DNA of 64,000 nucleotides from CAXBNB01 sp965267535. Lineage in GTDB: Bacteria > Bacteroidota > Bacteroidia > Cytophagales > Cyclobacteriaceae. Numbering within the stretch: the stretch's first letter is position 1; the number at the start of each line of letters is the position of its first letter. Below the pieces are notes generated by a model. The model was not told the DNA's origin and made no database searches. It saw only the letters and a list, made by a program, of their open reading frames with translations. Of this stretch, positions 8,516 through 18,400 are shown in pieces. The translations under genes and the position numbers were made by a program. Where the stretch lies: the NCBI GenBank assembly GCA_965267535.1, contig OZ254082.1, positions 3,038,001 to 3,102,000 on the forward strand, given 5' to 3'.

Positions 8516-10519
8516 ATGGCGATATTGAAAATTGACCGTTCATATCGTAACTTGCAACACTATCACGAACGAAGCGCTTTGAATAATACACTCAGAACAC
8601 ACTCGCTGCTATGTAGCTTGTATAGAGCCTTGGGGCTACTTTGCCTGAGTATGCTGGCAATGTGCTACTCTGTCAGTGCTCAACATACCAGTGCTATGGG
8701 TCGCTTTTCGGTAGACAATGCAGTTGGCTGTGCTCCTTTACAGGTAAACGTAACCGAACACGATAATTTAGGTAATGTAACCCGCCAGTATTGGTATGAA
8801 GATAAATCCAATGCACCGGTTACAAACAAGTCGTATAGATATACTACGCCAGGTGAATACTATCTGGTACAGCTGGTAGGTGCCAATGTACCTGAAAAGG
8901 AAGACTCCATAAAAATCATCGTACACGACCCCACTCCACCGGAATTCAAAATTCACAATTGTGCCGGGCATGTGGTTCGTGTTGAAATTACAGACACCAA
9001 TTATGACAGCTATCGAATTGACTTTACCCCTACAGACAGTGAAGTAGTACAACCCGGTACGACCAGTCCTGCTTTTGACTATGGTGCTGCCGGCGATTAC
9101 CCTATAACAGTAACAGGTCTGCATAATGGCGCCACTGATAACTGTGGATCAAAAACTCAAACCATTACCACCATAGACGCCATCGTACCTCCTGTGGTCA
9201 ATTCTGTAGAAATGATAAGCCAGGGCGCCAATGGTTCGCTTTTATTGAGTTATACCATAGGTGATGGGTCCGATTATTACCTGCAGGTAAAAAAAGAAAA
9301 CAGTGCGGTAGGGTTTGATCAGGAAATACTGCTAACAGCCCCGGTATCACTTACCATACAAGACATCAACACCCGCGACAGCTATTTCTGCTACCGCATT
9401 CGCACATTTGATGCCTGCAACAATGCCTTTATCTATTCTAATGTAATCTGTAGTAGTTCGATAGATGTAAAAGCTGAAAATGGTCAAAACAATATCGTGT
9501 GGAAAACTCAACCCGGACTGGCAAACTCCTACAGAGTAATCAGAAATGGTGAAGTAATGACCGAAATAACTGACACGCAGGCCAGCACCTTCGAAGATAC
9601 CGATATTTTATGTGGCAATGACTACTGCTACCGGGTACAGGCCATTTACGATCAGGGAACTTCCGTAAGTTACGACAGCTGTGTAGTAGCTATAAAAGTA
9701 GGTGACCTGCCCGCATTGGAAAATGTATCGTCTACCATAGAAAACGAACAGGTAGTGCTCAACTGGAGTCAACCCGACCCAAATATTCAACTGAGTCAGT
9801 ATATAGTAAAACGATCAGTTGGCACGCGCCCTTACAGTACACTTACCCGAACCTTTGACAACACGTATGCCGATGATGATATCACCTTTAGAAATACACT
9901 TAGGTATCTGGTTCAGTATCAGGACAACTGCGGCAATACGTCCATTGCTACAGAAGTAAACTCGCCGGTAATACTACAGATAGGCCAGGTAAACGGGAAT
10001 GAAGTAACTCTGGAATGGAACAAATACGAAACCTGGACAAATGGCGTACGCACCTATTTTATTGAAAGACTAGACGAAAACGGCAGTGTAACCGAAGAGT
10101 ACAGTGTGCTGAGTGGACGTAGCAAGAGCATCACTTTTGCCAGCGATGACGACCAGCCCAAAAACCTTCGTGTGCGCGCTGAGTCGCTGGATAGCCCTCC
10201 ACTCATATCGCACTCCAATGTACGTACCGTTGTTATCAATCCGCTGATTAATCTTCCCACGGCCTTTACCCCCGACGATGACGGTCTCAACGATGAGTTC
10301 AAAATGATCGGTTCGAAAGTGTTTAATTTCAGCATGCGTATTTACAGCCGGTGGGGCGATGAAGTCTTTTCTTCACTGGATGCCAACGTAGGTTGGGATG
10401 GCCGTATCAATGGCAACAGAGCACCGGAAGGCACATACACCTACCGCATACGCTACGAAGATGCTACCGGCAGAAGCTTCGACAAGTCTGGTGCCGTAAT
10501 GCTCATACGATTTCAATAA
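8516..10519 (+). CDS. Secreted T9SS type B cargo protein with PKD and fibronectin-like domains
   Basis: A 667-residue exported protein. An unusually long polar N-terminus (about 35 residues) precedes the hydrophobic core LYRALGLLCLSMLAMCYSVS and cleavage after SAQ, so the true start could be a downstream non-ATG codon. A PKD-like domain (about 60-150) is followed by several fibronectin-like strands-and-loops segments. The last about 85 residues form the 'gliding motility-associated' type B C-terminal domain: LPTAFTPDDDGLNDEFKM, IYSRWGDEVF, GWDG, PEGTYTYRIRY. In Bacteroidota this domain directs export through the type IX system to the cell surface. There is no PorP/SprF gene beside it, unlike the giant gene downstream. 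Its function beyond surface exposure is unknown. Confidence 0.85.
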   Translation: MAILKIDRSYRNLQHYHERSALNNTLRTHSLLCSLYRALGLLCLSMLAMCYSVSAQHTSAMGRFSVDNAVGCAPLQVNVTEHDNLGNVTRQYWYEDKSNAPVTNKSYRYTTPGEYYLVQLVGANVPEKEDSIKIIVHDPTPPEFKIHNCAGHVVRVEITDTNYDSYRIDFTPTDSEVVQPGTTSPAFDYGAAGDYPITVTGLHNGATDNCGSKTQTITTIDAIVPPVVNSVEMISQGANGSLLLSYTIGDGSDYYLQVKKENSAVGFDQEILLTAPVSLTIQDINTRDSYFCYRIRTFDACNNAFIYSNVICSSSIDVKAENGQNNIVWKTQPGLANSYRVIRNGEVMTEITDTQASTFEDTDILCGNDYCYRVQAIYDQGTSVSYDSCVVAIKVGDLPALENVSSTIENEQVVLNWSQPDPNIQLSQYIVKRSVGTRPYSTLTRTFDNTYADDDITFRNTLRYLVQYQDNCGNTSIATEVNSPVILQIGQVNGNEVTLEWNKYETWTNGVRTYFIERLDENGSVTEEYSVLSGRSKSITFASDDDQPKNLRVRAESLDSPPLISHSNVRTVVINPLINLPTAFTPDDDGLNDEFKMIGSKVFNFSMRIYSRWGDEVFSSLDANVGWDGRINGNRAPEGTYTYRIRYEDATGRSFDKSGAVMLIRFQ

Positions 10520-10539
10520 TTTGCCCTACACAAAAGCTA

Positions 10540-10554
10540 TCTATCCAGGATAGA
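10540..10554. promoter_or_regulatory. Perfect inverted repeat upstream of the ybaB -7 box
   Basis: TCTATCC-A-GGATAGA, two 7-bp arms around one central base. It lies 6 bp ahead of the -7 box, in what would be the promoter spacer, which is a suitable place for an operator. It is also just past the stop of the preceding gene and could equally be a weak hairpin. Confidence 0.35.
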
Positions 10555-10560
10555 GTTGTA

Positions 10561-10568
10561 TATCTTTG
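10561..10568 (+). promoter_or_regulatory. Promoter -7 box of ybaB (TATCTTTG)
   Basis: Exact TAnnTTTG, followed by CC. The predicted transcript would start near 10572, about 35 nt before the ybaB ATG. A -33 element is not obvious. Confidence 0.5.
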
Positions 10569-10606
10569 CCCTCCAAAACAAAACAATCACACAAAACACC
10601 ACGGAT

Positions 10607-10945
10607 ATGTTTGATATGATGAAAATGATGGGCAAGGTAAAAGAGATGCAGGAAAAGATGAAGGAGGCCCAGGAGTCGTTGGCAGAAATTACCGTAGAAG
10701 GAGAGTCGGGTGCCGGCATGGTGAAAGCTACTGTGAATGGCAAAAAAGAACTCATTGCTGTAGACATAGACCCTTCGCTCCTCAACAAAGAAGACAAAGA
10801 CATGGTGCAGGATCTGGTAGTAGCTGCTACCAACAAAGCCCTGTCGGAGGCCGACGTAAAGGCTAAAGAAAAAATAAAAGAAAGCACCGAAGGCATGATG
10901 CCCAACATACCGGGTGTGGATCTGGGCAAGATGTTCAATGGCTAA
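10607..10945 (+). CDS. ybaB: YbaB/EbfC family nucleoid-associated protein
   Basis: A 112-residue cytoplasmic DNA-binding protein. The Met-rich start MFDMMKMMGKVKEMQEKMKE, the segment AGMVKATVNGKKELIAVDID and the tail around NIPGVDLGKMF are family hallmarks. I chose the ATG at 10607 instead of an in-frame upstream ATG at 10556, which would place the promoter -7 box inside the gene and adds 17 unrelated residues. Family members bind DNA as dimers and affect nucleoid structure. Its stop overlaps the start of the glycosyltransferase gene by 8 bp (ATGGCTAA), so the two are translationally coupled. Confidence 0.93.
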   Translation: MFDMMKMMGKVKEMQEKMKEAQESLAEITVEGESGAGMVKATVNGKKELIAVDIDPSLLNKEDKDMVQDLVVAATNKALSEADVKAKEKIKESTEGMMPNIPGVDLGKMFNG

Positions 10946-11948
10946 AACCGCAGTAGTCATACTAAACTACAACGGGCGGGCATATCTGGAGCAGTTTCTT
11001 CCCGGTGTAATCGCTTTCAGCCCCGAAGCTGACGTCTATGTAGCAGACAACTGCTCTACTGATGATTCGGTTGCTCTGCTCAATGAAAAATTTCCGCAGG
11101 TAAAACAAATACTGCTGGCAGCAAACAATGGCTATGCCTCGGGCTACAATCAGGCACTAAGGCAGGTAGACGCGGATTACTTTATTCTTCTCAACTCCGA
11201 TATTGAGGTTACTCCAAATTGGATCACTCCTATCGTTTCATTTATGGAAGAAAACCCTGACGTAGCTGCCTGTCAACCCAAAATACTGGATTTCAATCGC
11301 AAAGATCACTTCGAATATGCAGGTGCTGCAGGAGGATATATCGATATGCTGGGCTACCCTTACTGCCGCGGGCGTATATTCGACACGCTGGAAAAAGACA
11401 ATGGGCAGTATAATACACCCAAGCAGGTGTTTTGGGCTACAGGAGCCTGCATGTTTATCCGCTCCGATGTGTTTGACCAACAAGGGGGATTTGACGATAG
11501 TTTTTTTGCCCACATGGAAGAAATAGACCTATGCTGGCGCATCAATATGACAGGAAAAAAAATATACTGCATACCGGAAAGTAAAATCTACCATGTAGGG
11601 GGCGGCACCCTCGATAAGTCGCACCCTCGCAAGACCTTTTTCAACTTCCGCAATCACCTCTCTATGGTCTTCAAAAACAGCACTGGCATGGCTCTATGCT
11701 GGAAGCTACCCCTCATTGTAGTGCTGGATACAGCTGCGGCTCTATTGCTGGCTGTAAAACAATCCCCAGGCCATACGCGGGCTGTAGGCAAAGCCTATGC
11801 AGACTTTATCCGACAACTGGGCAAAACCCACAAAAAACGCTATCAACTCAAGCGGGCGCGTAAACTACCCCTGAGCATATCACCTTCCAAACGAATTATA
11901 GCCCTGAGCTACTACCTCGGCAAGAAGAAGCAATTTAACAGACTGTAA
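10938..11948 (+). CDS. GT2 family glycosyltransferase
   Basis: A 336-residue GT-A fold enzyme. The N-terminus KTAVVILNYNGRAYLEQFL, the nucleotide-binding VADNCSTDDSV, the DxD-like LLNSDIEV and the acceptor/catalytic region FFAHMEEIDLCWRI match the rhamnosyltransferase/WsaE-like branch of GT2. It has no clear membrane span except a weakly hydrophobic stretch near residue 260. The start at 10938 overlaps the end of ybaB; the in-frame upstream start at 10914 would overlap more and adds residues with no family match. It probably adds a sugar to a surface polysaccharide or glycolipid; donor and acceptor are unknown. Confidence 0.85.
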   Translation: MAKTAVVILNYNGRAYLEQFLPGVIAFSPEADVYVADNCSTDDSVALLNEKFPQVKQILLAANNGYASGYNQALRQVDADYFILLNSDIEVTPNWITPIVSFMEENPDVAACQPKILDFNRKDHFEYAGAAGGYIDMLGYPYCRGRIFDTLEKDNGQYNTPKQVFWATGACMFIRSDVFDQQGGFDDSFFAHMEEIDLCWRINMTGKKIYCIPESKIYHVGGGTLDKSHPRKTFFNFRNHLSMVFKNSTGMALCWKLPLIVVLDTAAALLLAVKQSPGHTRAVGKAYADFIRQLGKTHKKRYQLKRARKLPLSISPSKRIIALSYYLGKKKQFNRL

Positions 11949-11972
11949 ACACACACTGCTTTTCAGGGCTAA

Positions 11973-12097
11973 TCCTACTTTGTCATATTCGGGAACAGCA
12001 TAAAACCATACAGGTTTAATGCCTATAAAAGCCTTACATAGGCCAGTTGAAGGGATAGAAACCTGCCGGGTGTTGCCCCTCTTTTGGCAAAGCAGGA
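11973..12097. repeat. Dispersed intergenic hairpin repeat, copy 1
   Basis: A 125-bp segment with imperfect terminal inverted repeats TCCTACTTTGTC (11973-11984) / GGCAAAGCAGGA (12086-12097). It shares an ordered series of blocks with the segment at 44163-44335: CTACTTTGTCATATT, ACAGGTTTAATG, AAAAGCCT, CCAGTTGAAGGGATA, AAACCTG, CCCTCTT. It contains no reading frame. It lies between convergent genes. Confidence 0.7.
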
Positions 12098-12111
12098 CTA
12101 ATACGATTTTA

Positions 12112-12173
12112 TAAAAAATGCCTCAAAAGAAAACGGCTACTGCTAGTTTCAGCTCCTGTTTTCCTTTGAGGCA
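12112..12173 (-). terminator. Strong terminator of the giant-adhesin operon
   Basis: TGCCTCAAAAGAAAAC (12119-12134) pairs over 16 positions (one G-U on the minus strand) with GTTTTCCTTTGAGGCA (12158-12173). An A-run immediately to the left gives the U-tract on the minus strand. It lies 24 bp past the stop of the PorE-like gene and closes the three-gene leftward unit. Confidence 0.85.
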
Positions 12174-12196
12174 ATCTCTCGAGAGTCTCTATAACC

Positions 12197-14419
12197 TTAG
12201 TAAGATGTCACCTTAAATTCCGTACGTCTGTTACGCTGGTGCTCATCCTTGCTACACGGCACACCATTGCTACACTTGTTTACAAGTTGGGTTTCTCCAT
12301 AGCCTTTGGCCACTATCCTGCTCTTACTTATTCCTTTACTTACTATATACGCCACTGCTGCGGTTGCCCTGCGCTGAGAGAGCGCCAGGTTATAGCTATC
12401 GCTACCGCGCGAATCGGTATGCGACCCCAGTTCTATTTTGATCGTTGGGTTTTCTTTGAGGGTAGTTACCAGCTTGTCTAGCTCTATAGCTGCATCGGCC
12501 CGGATATACGATTTATCCAAATCGTAATAGATGTTTTCCAACTCTATGGCCTTTCCTATTTCGATCTTTTCCATAGGAATCTCAAAAAACAAGGTATCCT
12601 TCACCTGATCATAGTCGATGTACTCTTCTATAGTACTGGAAAAATACCCGACTTTGATGCCTGCCATTCTGAAAGTGTTTCCCGGAGTAGTCACAAAATC
12701 GTAGTTGTGTTCCCCTCTCTGGGTCAGACTCACCATGTCTTTGGTTTTCTTGTCTACACAGTGCACTGTAGCACCGGCTATAGGCTCGCGGGTATTCTTG
12801 TCTACGGGCTTCATCGACACCACAAACTTCATCGGCTGTAGCTTCAGTATTCTATCTTCAATCACATCATTAGCCTTGGCGGTATAAATACTGTCCGTGT
12901 TGATGGTGATGTATCCCTGTTTTTCAGCTACCAGCTTATAATGGCGCTTGTAATTCAGCCTAAACTCATAGTTACCCTCAGGATCGCTGAGTGTATCTTT
13001 CAACACCTTTCCGTCATTGTCCATGAGCTTTACGGTAGACGAAGCTATAGGCGTATTGTCCTGATTGTTAATCACTTTACCTCTTACGAAGATATCGCCC
13101 GGCTTGTCATACACGAAGTAGTATATGTTGTCATACACAGTATCGTCTCTGTTGGTAGAAAAGTATCCATAGTGATCGTCTTCGGTTATGATCAGGCTAA
13201 AGTCATCAAAACTGGAACTCATCGGATGCCCCAGATTTCTCATCTCTACTACTTCATCTTTGAGTAGTGTAGCTCTGTAGATGTCCAATCCACCTAAGCC
13301 TTCGTGACCATCGGACGAAAAATAGAGATAATCCCCATTGAGATAAGGAAACATCTCCATTCCCTCTGTATTTATCTCCGGCCCCATATTTTTAGGCTGG
13401 CTCCAGCTTCCGTTTTGGAAATAAGTCACATAAATATCCGTGCCACCATACCCTCCTGGCATATCCGACACAAAAAACATACGTTTGCCATCATTGGTAA
13501 TGGATGGGTGCCCAACAGAGTATTCATCGTCGTTGTACTCAAAGGGTCTGATATTAGACCAATCTTCTTCTCCGTCTTTTTCATCCACTTTTTTATCAGC
13601 AAAGTATAGCTTTAGCTTCGTAATACCTTCTTCGCTCCTTCTTGCCTTGCCTTTGTAGTAGTTGTTTCGGGTAAAAACTACATTTTTCTGGTCGTTGTAA
13701 AACGACAAAGGCCCTTCATGGTATTTGGTATTTACTTTTTTGTGAAAAATTGTAGGGGGTTCCAGGTCTCCGTCGGGTTTGGCTTTGCTGTAATACAAAT
13801 CCAGATAACTACTCTGATCCCAGTTAAACACGCTCTTGGCAAAAGGTTTTTGAGTACGACTCGATACGAAAATAATACCTTCATCGTACCACATAGGACT
13901 AAAATCCAATCCGGGAGAATTGATACTCACCTGCTTGATAGAGTAATACACCGAGTCTTTGTAGAAGCGCTGCATATCATTCAATCCCTGTAGTTTTTTG
14001 TGTGCACGAGAGTCCTTTCCAGCTACTTTGCGGTATTCTTCAAACCACTCCTTGGCTTCATCGTATTTTTGATTGGTACTTAGAGCCTGCGCAAAATGGA
14101 GCTTATAGATTGGGTCTACATCCTGATCATGCTCGGTAAGCCCCTTATGATACCAATCGTCGGCATTGATAGGGTCGTTTAGCATTTTATAGCACTCCGC
14201 TATCTTCAGTTTGATTATCTGGCTGGCAGTGTCTTTTTCCAGCGCGTCCATATAAAAATCCTTTGCCAGGCTGTACGAAAAGTTATAAAAGTGTTTGTCT
14301 CCTTTGCGCTCACTGGCAGACATAATTCGTTCGGTCTTTTTCTCTTTGGTCTTGTCTTGTGCCAAAGCGGCACTCCATACCAGAAAAAATAAAGGAATGA
14401 GAATATAAAACTTCTTCAT
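12197..14419 (-). CDS. PorE-like OmpA-family protein (TPR, beta-propeller, CRD, OmpA)
   Basis: A 740-residue exported protein (signal peptide MKKFYILIPLFFLVWSAALA). Domains in order: TPR-like helices (about 30-150), a PD40/WD40-type beta-propeller (about 180-450) with repeated WSQPKNMG-like and GGTDIYVTYF-like blades, a carboxypeptidase-regulatory-like domain (about 455-600), and a C-terminal OmpA peptidoglycan-binding domain (about 615-735) with NIYYDLDKS and SHTDSRGSDSYNLALSQRRA. This order is that of PorE (PG1058) of the P. gingivalis type IX system, which links the outer-membrane PorP to peptidoglycan. I start at the ATG at 14419; 14 upstream in-frame residues would precede the signal peptide. 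It is the last gene of the adhesin operon. Its job as an anchor here is inferred from architecture and neighbours. Confidence 0.87.
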   Translation of the reverse strand: MKKFYILIPLFFLVWSAALAQDKTKEKKTERIMSASERKGDKHFYNFSYSLAKDFYMDALEKDTASQIIKLKIAECYKMLNDPINADDWYHKGLTEHDQDVDPIYKLHFAQALSTNQKYDEAKEWFEEYRKVAGKDSRAHKKLQGLNDMQRFYKDSVYYSIKQVSINSPGLDFSPMWYDEGIIFVSSRTQKPFAKSVFNWDQSSYLDLYYSKAKPDGDLEPPTIFHKKVNTKYHEGPLSFYNDQKNVVFTRNNYYKGKARRSEEGITKLKLYFADKKVDEKDGEEDWSNIRPFEYNDDEYSVGHPSITNDGKRMFFVSDMPGGYGGTDIYVTYFQNGSWSQPKNMGPEINTEGMEMFPYLNGDYLYFSSDGHEGLGGLDIYRATLLKDEVVEMRNLGHPMSSSFDDFSLIITEDDHYGYFSTNRDDTVYDNIYYFVYDKPGDIFVRGKVINNQDNTPIASSTVKLMDNDGKVLKDTLSDPEGNYEFRLNYKRHYKLVAEKQGYITINTDSIYTAKANDVIEDRILKLQPMKFVVSMKPVDKNTREPIAGATVHCVDKKTKDMVSLTQRGEHNYDFVTTPGNTFRMAGIKVGYFSSTIEEYIDYDQVKDTLFFEIPMEKIEIGKAIELENIYYDLDKSYIRADAAIELDKLVTTLKENPTIKIELGSHTDSRGSDSYNLALSQRRATAAVAYIVSKGISKSRIVAKGYGETQLVNKCSNGVPCSKDEHQRNRRTEFKVTSY

Positions 14420-14524
14420 ATGCAATTCAAAGACATTAGGTTTACAATCACTAACAGGCAAAAACAGAAGCCGGTTTTAATACTTCTTTTATTCCAATCA
14501 GTGTATAAGTTGGTTTTTCATTTA

Positions 14525-15448
14525 TTAAAAATAGCGAGGCGTTATCACCCTCGATCTGGAGAAAGTAAGTATGTAATTCAACATCAGCTCGTGACTGCCT
14601 GAGTTTACTTTGTTCAGGTCAGTTACGGAATAGTCGAAAGCATACCCCAGACGCAATTTTGAGTTAAGCTGCAATTCGAGTAACAAATCGATAGAATCAA
14701 ACGATCGATAAGACAACCCTACCCATACTTTTTCATCAATCAGCAAGTTGGCATTGAAATCCATTTCCAAAGGTGCTCCGGCTACAGCCTTCAACAGCAC
14801 GCTAGGCTTCAGCTTGAGTGATCGGTTGAGGTCTACCACAAACCCCGACATGGCATACAAGTGCCTCACCTGCTCTACGGCATCTCCTTCGCTGGTTTCG
14901 ATTTTGTTGTTGAGCAAAAAGGGAGACGACACACCCAGATAAAAACGCTCAGTGCTGTAAAAAAAACCTGAACCAACATTGGGTTTGGTTGCCCGGGCAT
15001 TTTGATAAGGATCGGTCGTCACATTACTACCCTGATAGGCATTGCCCTGATCATTGCGGTAATCGCTGATACCAAACTGCATGCCCATAGAAAGTGTGCC
15101 TTTTCCAAAATCGATCCGATAAGCATACGAACCTATGATCCCCGTTTCGTTTGTCAATCCGATCTGATCCCTGTAAACCAATGCACCTACACCAATCTTA
15201 TTTTTTTTGATGGGTGAGTGTATCGACAAAGTTTGGGTATTGGGTGCACCATCTATACCTACCCACTGATGACGGGTAAGGGCAGTGATGCTCAACGCAC
15301 CGGCATGGCCAGCATAAGCCGGGTTTACTGCCAGTCCGTTGAACATATACTGTGTGAACATTACTTGCTGCTGCGCTGCTGCTCTTTGTGTCATGGCGGT
15401 CACCATCAGAGCGGCAAATAGTATTATATATATCTTTTTCATGTTCAT
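14525..15448 (-). CDS. PorP/SprF family type IX secretion outer-membrane protein
   Basis: A 307-residue outer-membrane barrel protein with a signal peptide ending TQRAAAQ. The family signature is at the mature start: VMFTQYMFNGLAVNPAYAGH and LTRHQWVGIDGAPNTQ. The C-terminus carries alternating amphipathic strands (LRLGYAFDYS, HELMLNYILTFS). PorP/SprF proteins are outer-membrane components of T9SS; SprF in Flavobacterium johnsoniae is needed for surface display of the giant adhesin SprB, whose gene is adjacent. Here the gene starts 5 bp after the giant adhesin stop, so it is almost certainly co-transcribed and dedicated to it. A second in-frame ATG two codons in is an equal start candidate. 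Confidence 0.93.
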   Translation of the reverse strand: MNMKKIYIILFAALMVTAMTQRAAAQQQVMFTQYMFNGLAVNPAYAGHAGALSITALTRHQWVGIDGAPNTQTLSIHSPIKKNKIGVGALVYRDQIGLTNETGIIGSYAYRIDFGKGTLSMGMQFGISDYRNDQGNAYQGSNVTTDPYQNARATKPNVGSGFFYSTERFYLGVSSPFLLNNKIETSEGDAVEQVRHLYAMSGFVVDLNRSLKLKPSVLLKAVAGAPLEMDFNANLLIDEKVWVGLSYRSFDSIDLLLELQLNSKLRLGYAFDYSVTDLNKVNSGSHELMLNYILTFSRSRVITPRYF

Positions 15449-15453
15449 TTAAA

Positions 15454-18400
15454 TTATCTGTTTACTACTATGAAACCGCTCTTTGGTTTAGAGCCATTAC
15501 CCAGATCTATCACATAGAAATAAGTACCGTCAGGAACAAAGTTAGATCCTAGTATCAACCCTACACTGGACTCACTTGCCCATGCTTTCGAGTTGTTGTC
15601 ATATCCTTTTATTTCAAACACAAGGTTACCCCACCGGTTAAATACCTGTACGTGGTTGTCGGGATACTCTTCTATACCCTCTATGTACCAACTAGGGTTG
15701 TTTGGCCCACCAAATATCTGGGGTATATCCAGCGGTGGTTTTTCTACAGTAATGGTAACTACCGCAGTAGTGCAAAGTGATGGTACTCCATCGTCACAAA
15801 CTTCATATGTAAAGCTGTCTTCTCCCTCAAAGCCTCTATCGGGCGTATACACATACGAACCATTCGAATTCAGTGCCAAAGTACCGTTTAGTGGCCCTTC
15901 AACAGGAGACATATTTACAGTAAGTGTATGCCCGTCAGGGTCTGTGTCATTGTCCAGCACATTGCCTTCCACCGGTGTAATCGAATCTGTGGTATTTTCG
16001 TCGTTTTCAGCTACCGGCGGTCTATTAGTAGAGTTTACTGTGATCGTAACAGTAGCCTCATCGCATATAGACGGAGTGCCATCGTCGCACACCTGATAGG
16101 TAAAGCTGTCTATACCAACAAAACCGTCATCAGGAGTATAGGTATAGGTACCGTCGGTGTTTAGTATCAGTGTACCGTTGGCAGGAGGCGTTACCGGTGT
16201 AGTCGAAACTATTAAATCATCTCCATCAGGATCAGAATCATTATCCAGCACATTGCCGGATGTAGGCGTTTCAAAATCCGTCTCATTCGTATCGTCCACA
16301 GCCACAGGAGGGTCATTCACTGCACCTACATTGATCGTAACAGTAGCCTGATCGCACTCAGAAGGACTGCCATTGTCACACACTTCATACACAAAACTAT
16401 CTGTACCGTTAAACATGTCATTTGGCGTGTAAGTAAACGTTCCGTCTGTATTCAATACCAGGGTTCCATTGGCAGGAGGCGTCACCGGTGTAGTATTTAC
16501 AGTCAGATCATCGTCTTCCGGATCAGTATCATTGGTAATCACAGTGCCCGATACCGGAGTATCCTCATCGGTTGATACCACATCATCTACGGCTACAGGC
16601 GGATCATTTACAGGACCTACACTTATGGTGACGGTAGCCTGATCACATTCCGATGGTGTACCATTGTCACATACTTCGTATACAAAACTATCTGTACCGT
16701 TAAATCCGGGATCAGGAGTATAAGTATAGCTTCCATCCCCATTCAAAACCAGAGTGCCGTTGGATGGAGGTGTTACAGGTACCGTATTTACGATCAAATC
16801 GTCCCCTTCCGGATCCGTATCGTTGGCTACAACTGTACCGGATACCGGAGTATCCTCGTCGGTTGTTGCTACGTCATCTTCGGCTACCGGCGGATCATTT
16901 ACAGGAGTTACATGAATAGTCACTGTAGCCCTGTCGCAAGCAGATGGTGTACCATTGTCGCAAATTTCGTAGACAAAGCTATCTGTGCCATTAGATCCTG
17001 CATCAGGAGTGTAAGTAAACGATCCATCAGGATTGATCACAACGCTACCCTTCGCAGGTAATACTACAGGCGTAGTGTTGACTGTGATTTCATCCCCTTC
17101 AGGGTCAGAATCATTCTCTAATACATTGCCCGAAACAGGCGTATCTTCATCTGTAGTCACCACATCATCTTCAGCTACCGGAGGATCATTTTCCGGCGTT
17201 ACTGTTATGGTTATGGTAGCTTCATTAGAAACAGCCCCTATGTTATCTTCCACCGTGTAGCGAATTACACTGGTTCCGGTGTAGTTTTTCTCAGGTGTAA
17301 AAGTCACATAGCCAAGAGGGTCGATTGTGTATGTTCCCTCTCCTACTATTACCAGTGGTCTGGTATTGTCTCCGGTATGAGACGGATCGGCCGGATCAAT
17401 CAATACTATTTCAAATGGATTGAGCGTACCGTCTTCGTCGTAATCTCCGTTGATAATGAAAATAGTTACAGGGTTATCCTCTGTAATAATCGCATCATCA
17501 TTATCGGCTACCGGAGGCTCATTGTTTACTACGTTTATGGTTACCTGTGCAGTAGCACATGCCGAAGGCACTCCGTCATCGCACACCTGATACTCAAAAG
17601 TGACCGTTCCTAAAAATCCTCCAACAGGAGTAAAGGTATAGGTGCCATCAGGGTTGAAGGTTAGTGTACCCTCTGTTCCGGCATCCGGCTCGGTTCCCCC
17701 TACTACTGCATACGTCAGGTTATCGCCTTCCGGATCGGGCAGGTCATTGGGCACTACTGATGAAGCCAGTGTCGTACCCGGACTCATTATTTCCTCATCG
17801 TCTATTGCTTCGGGTCCATCATTCACTGGAGACACGGTGATTTCAACTACTGCAATATTTGAAGTAGCTCCCAGATTGTCTTTTATCGTGTAATGGATTG
17901 TCGATATTCCATTGAAGTTTTTCTCAGGAGTAAATGTCAAATTACCATTTGCATCTACCTCATAAGTACCCTCACCGGCTATCGTCAGGCGTGAAGCATG
18001 TGTACCCGTATGCCCTGCATTGGCCGGGTCGATCAATACTATGCTGGATGGCACAATAGTACCATCACTATCTGTATCTCCGTCAGTCACCAATACGGTC
18101 ACCGGTGTATCTTCATCCGTAGTAAGGGTTTCATTGTCCGCCACCGGAGGCTCATTGCTTCCTACATGGATAGACACTGTAGCTGTTGAACAAGCCATCG
18201 GATCGCCATCATCGCATACCTGATAATCGAACGTTACCGTGCCTGTAAATCCGTTAATCGGAGTAAATGTATAGCTACCGTCTGCATTGAAGGTCAACTC
18301 GCCTTCTGTAGCTATATCCGGGTGAGTACCCGAAACTACCGAATAGGTAAGGTTATCACCTTCAGGATCCGGCACATCATTTGGCACTACTGTGGCCGTT

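Noticed and set aside
11973..12097. Insertion sequence remnant
   Set aside because: There is no transposase fragment, the segment is only 125 bp and target-site duplications are not evident; it is kept as a dispersed repeat of unknown type.
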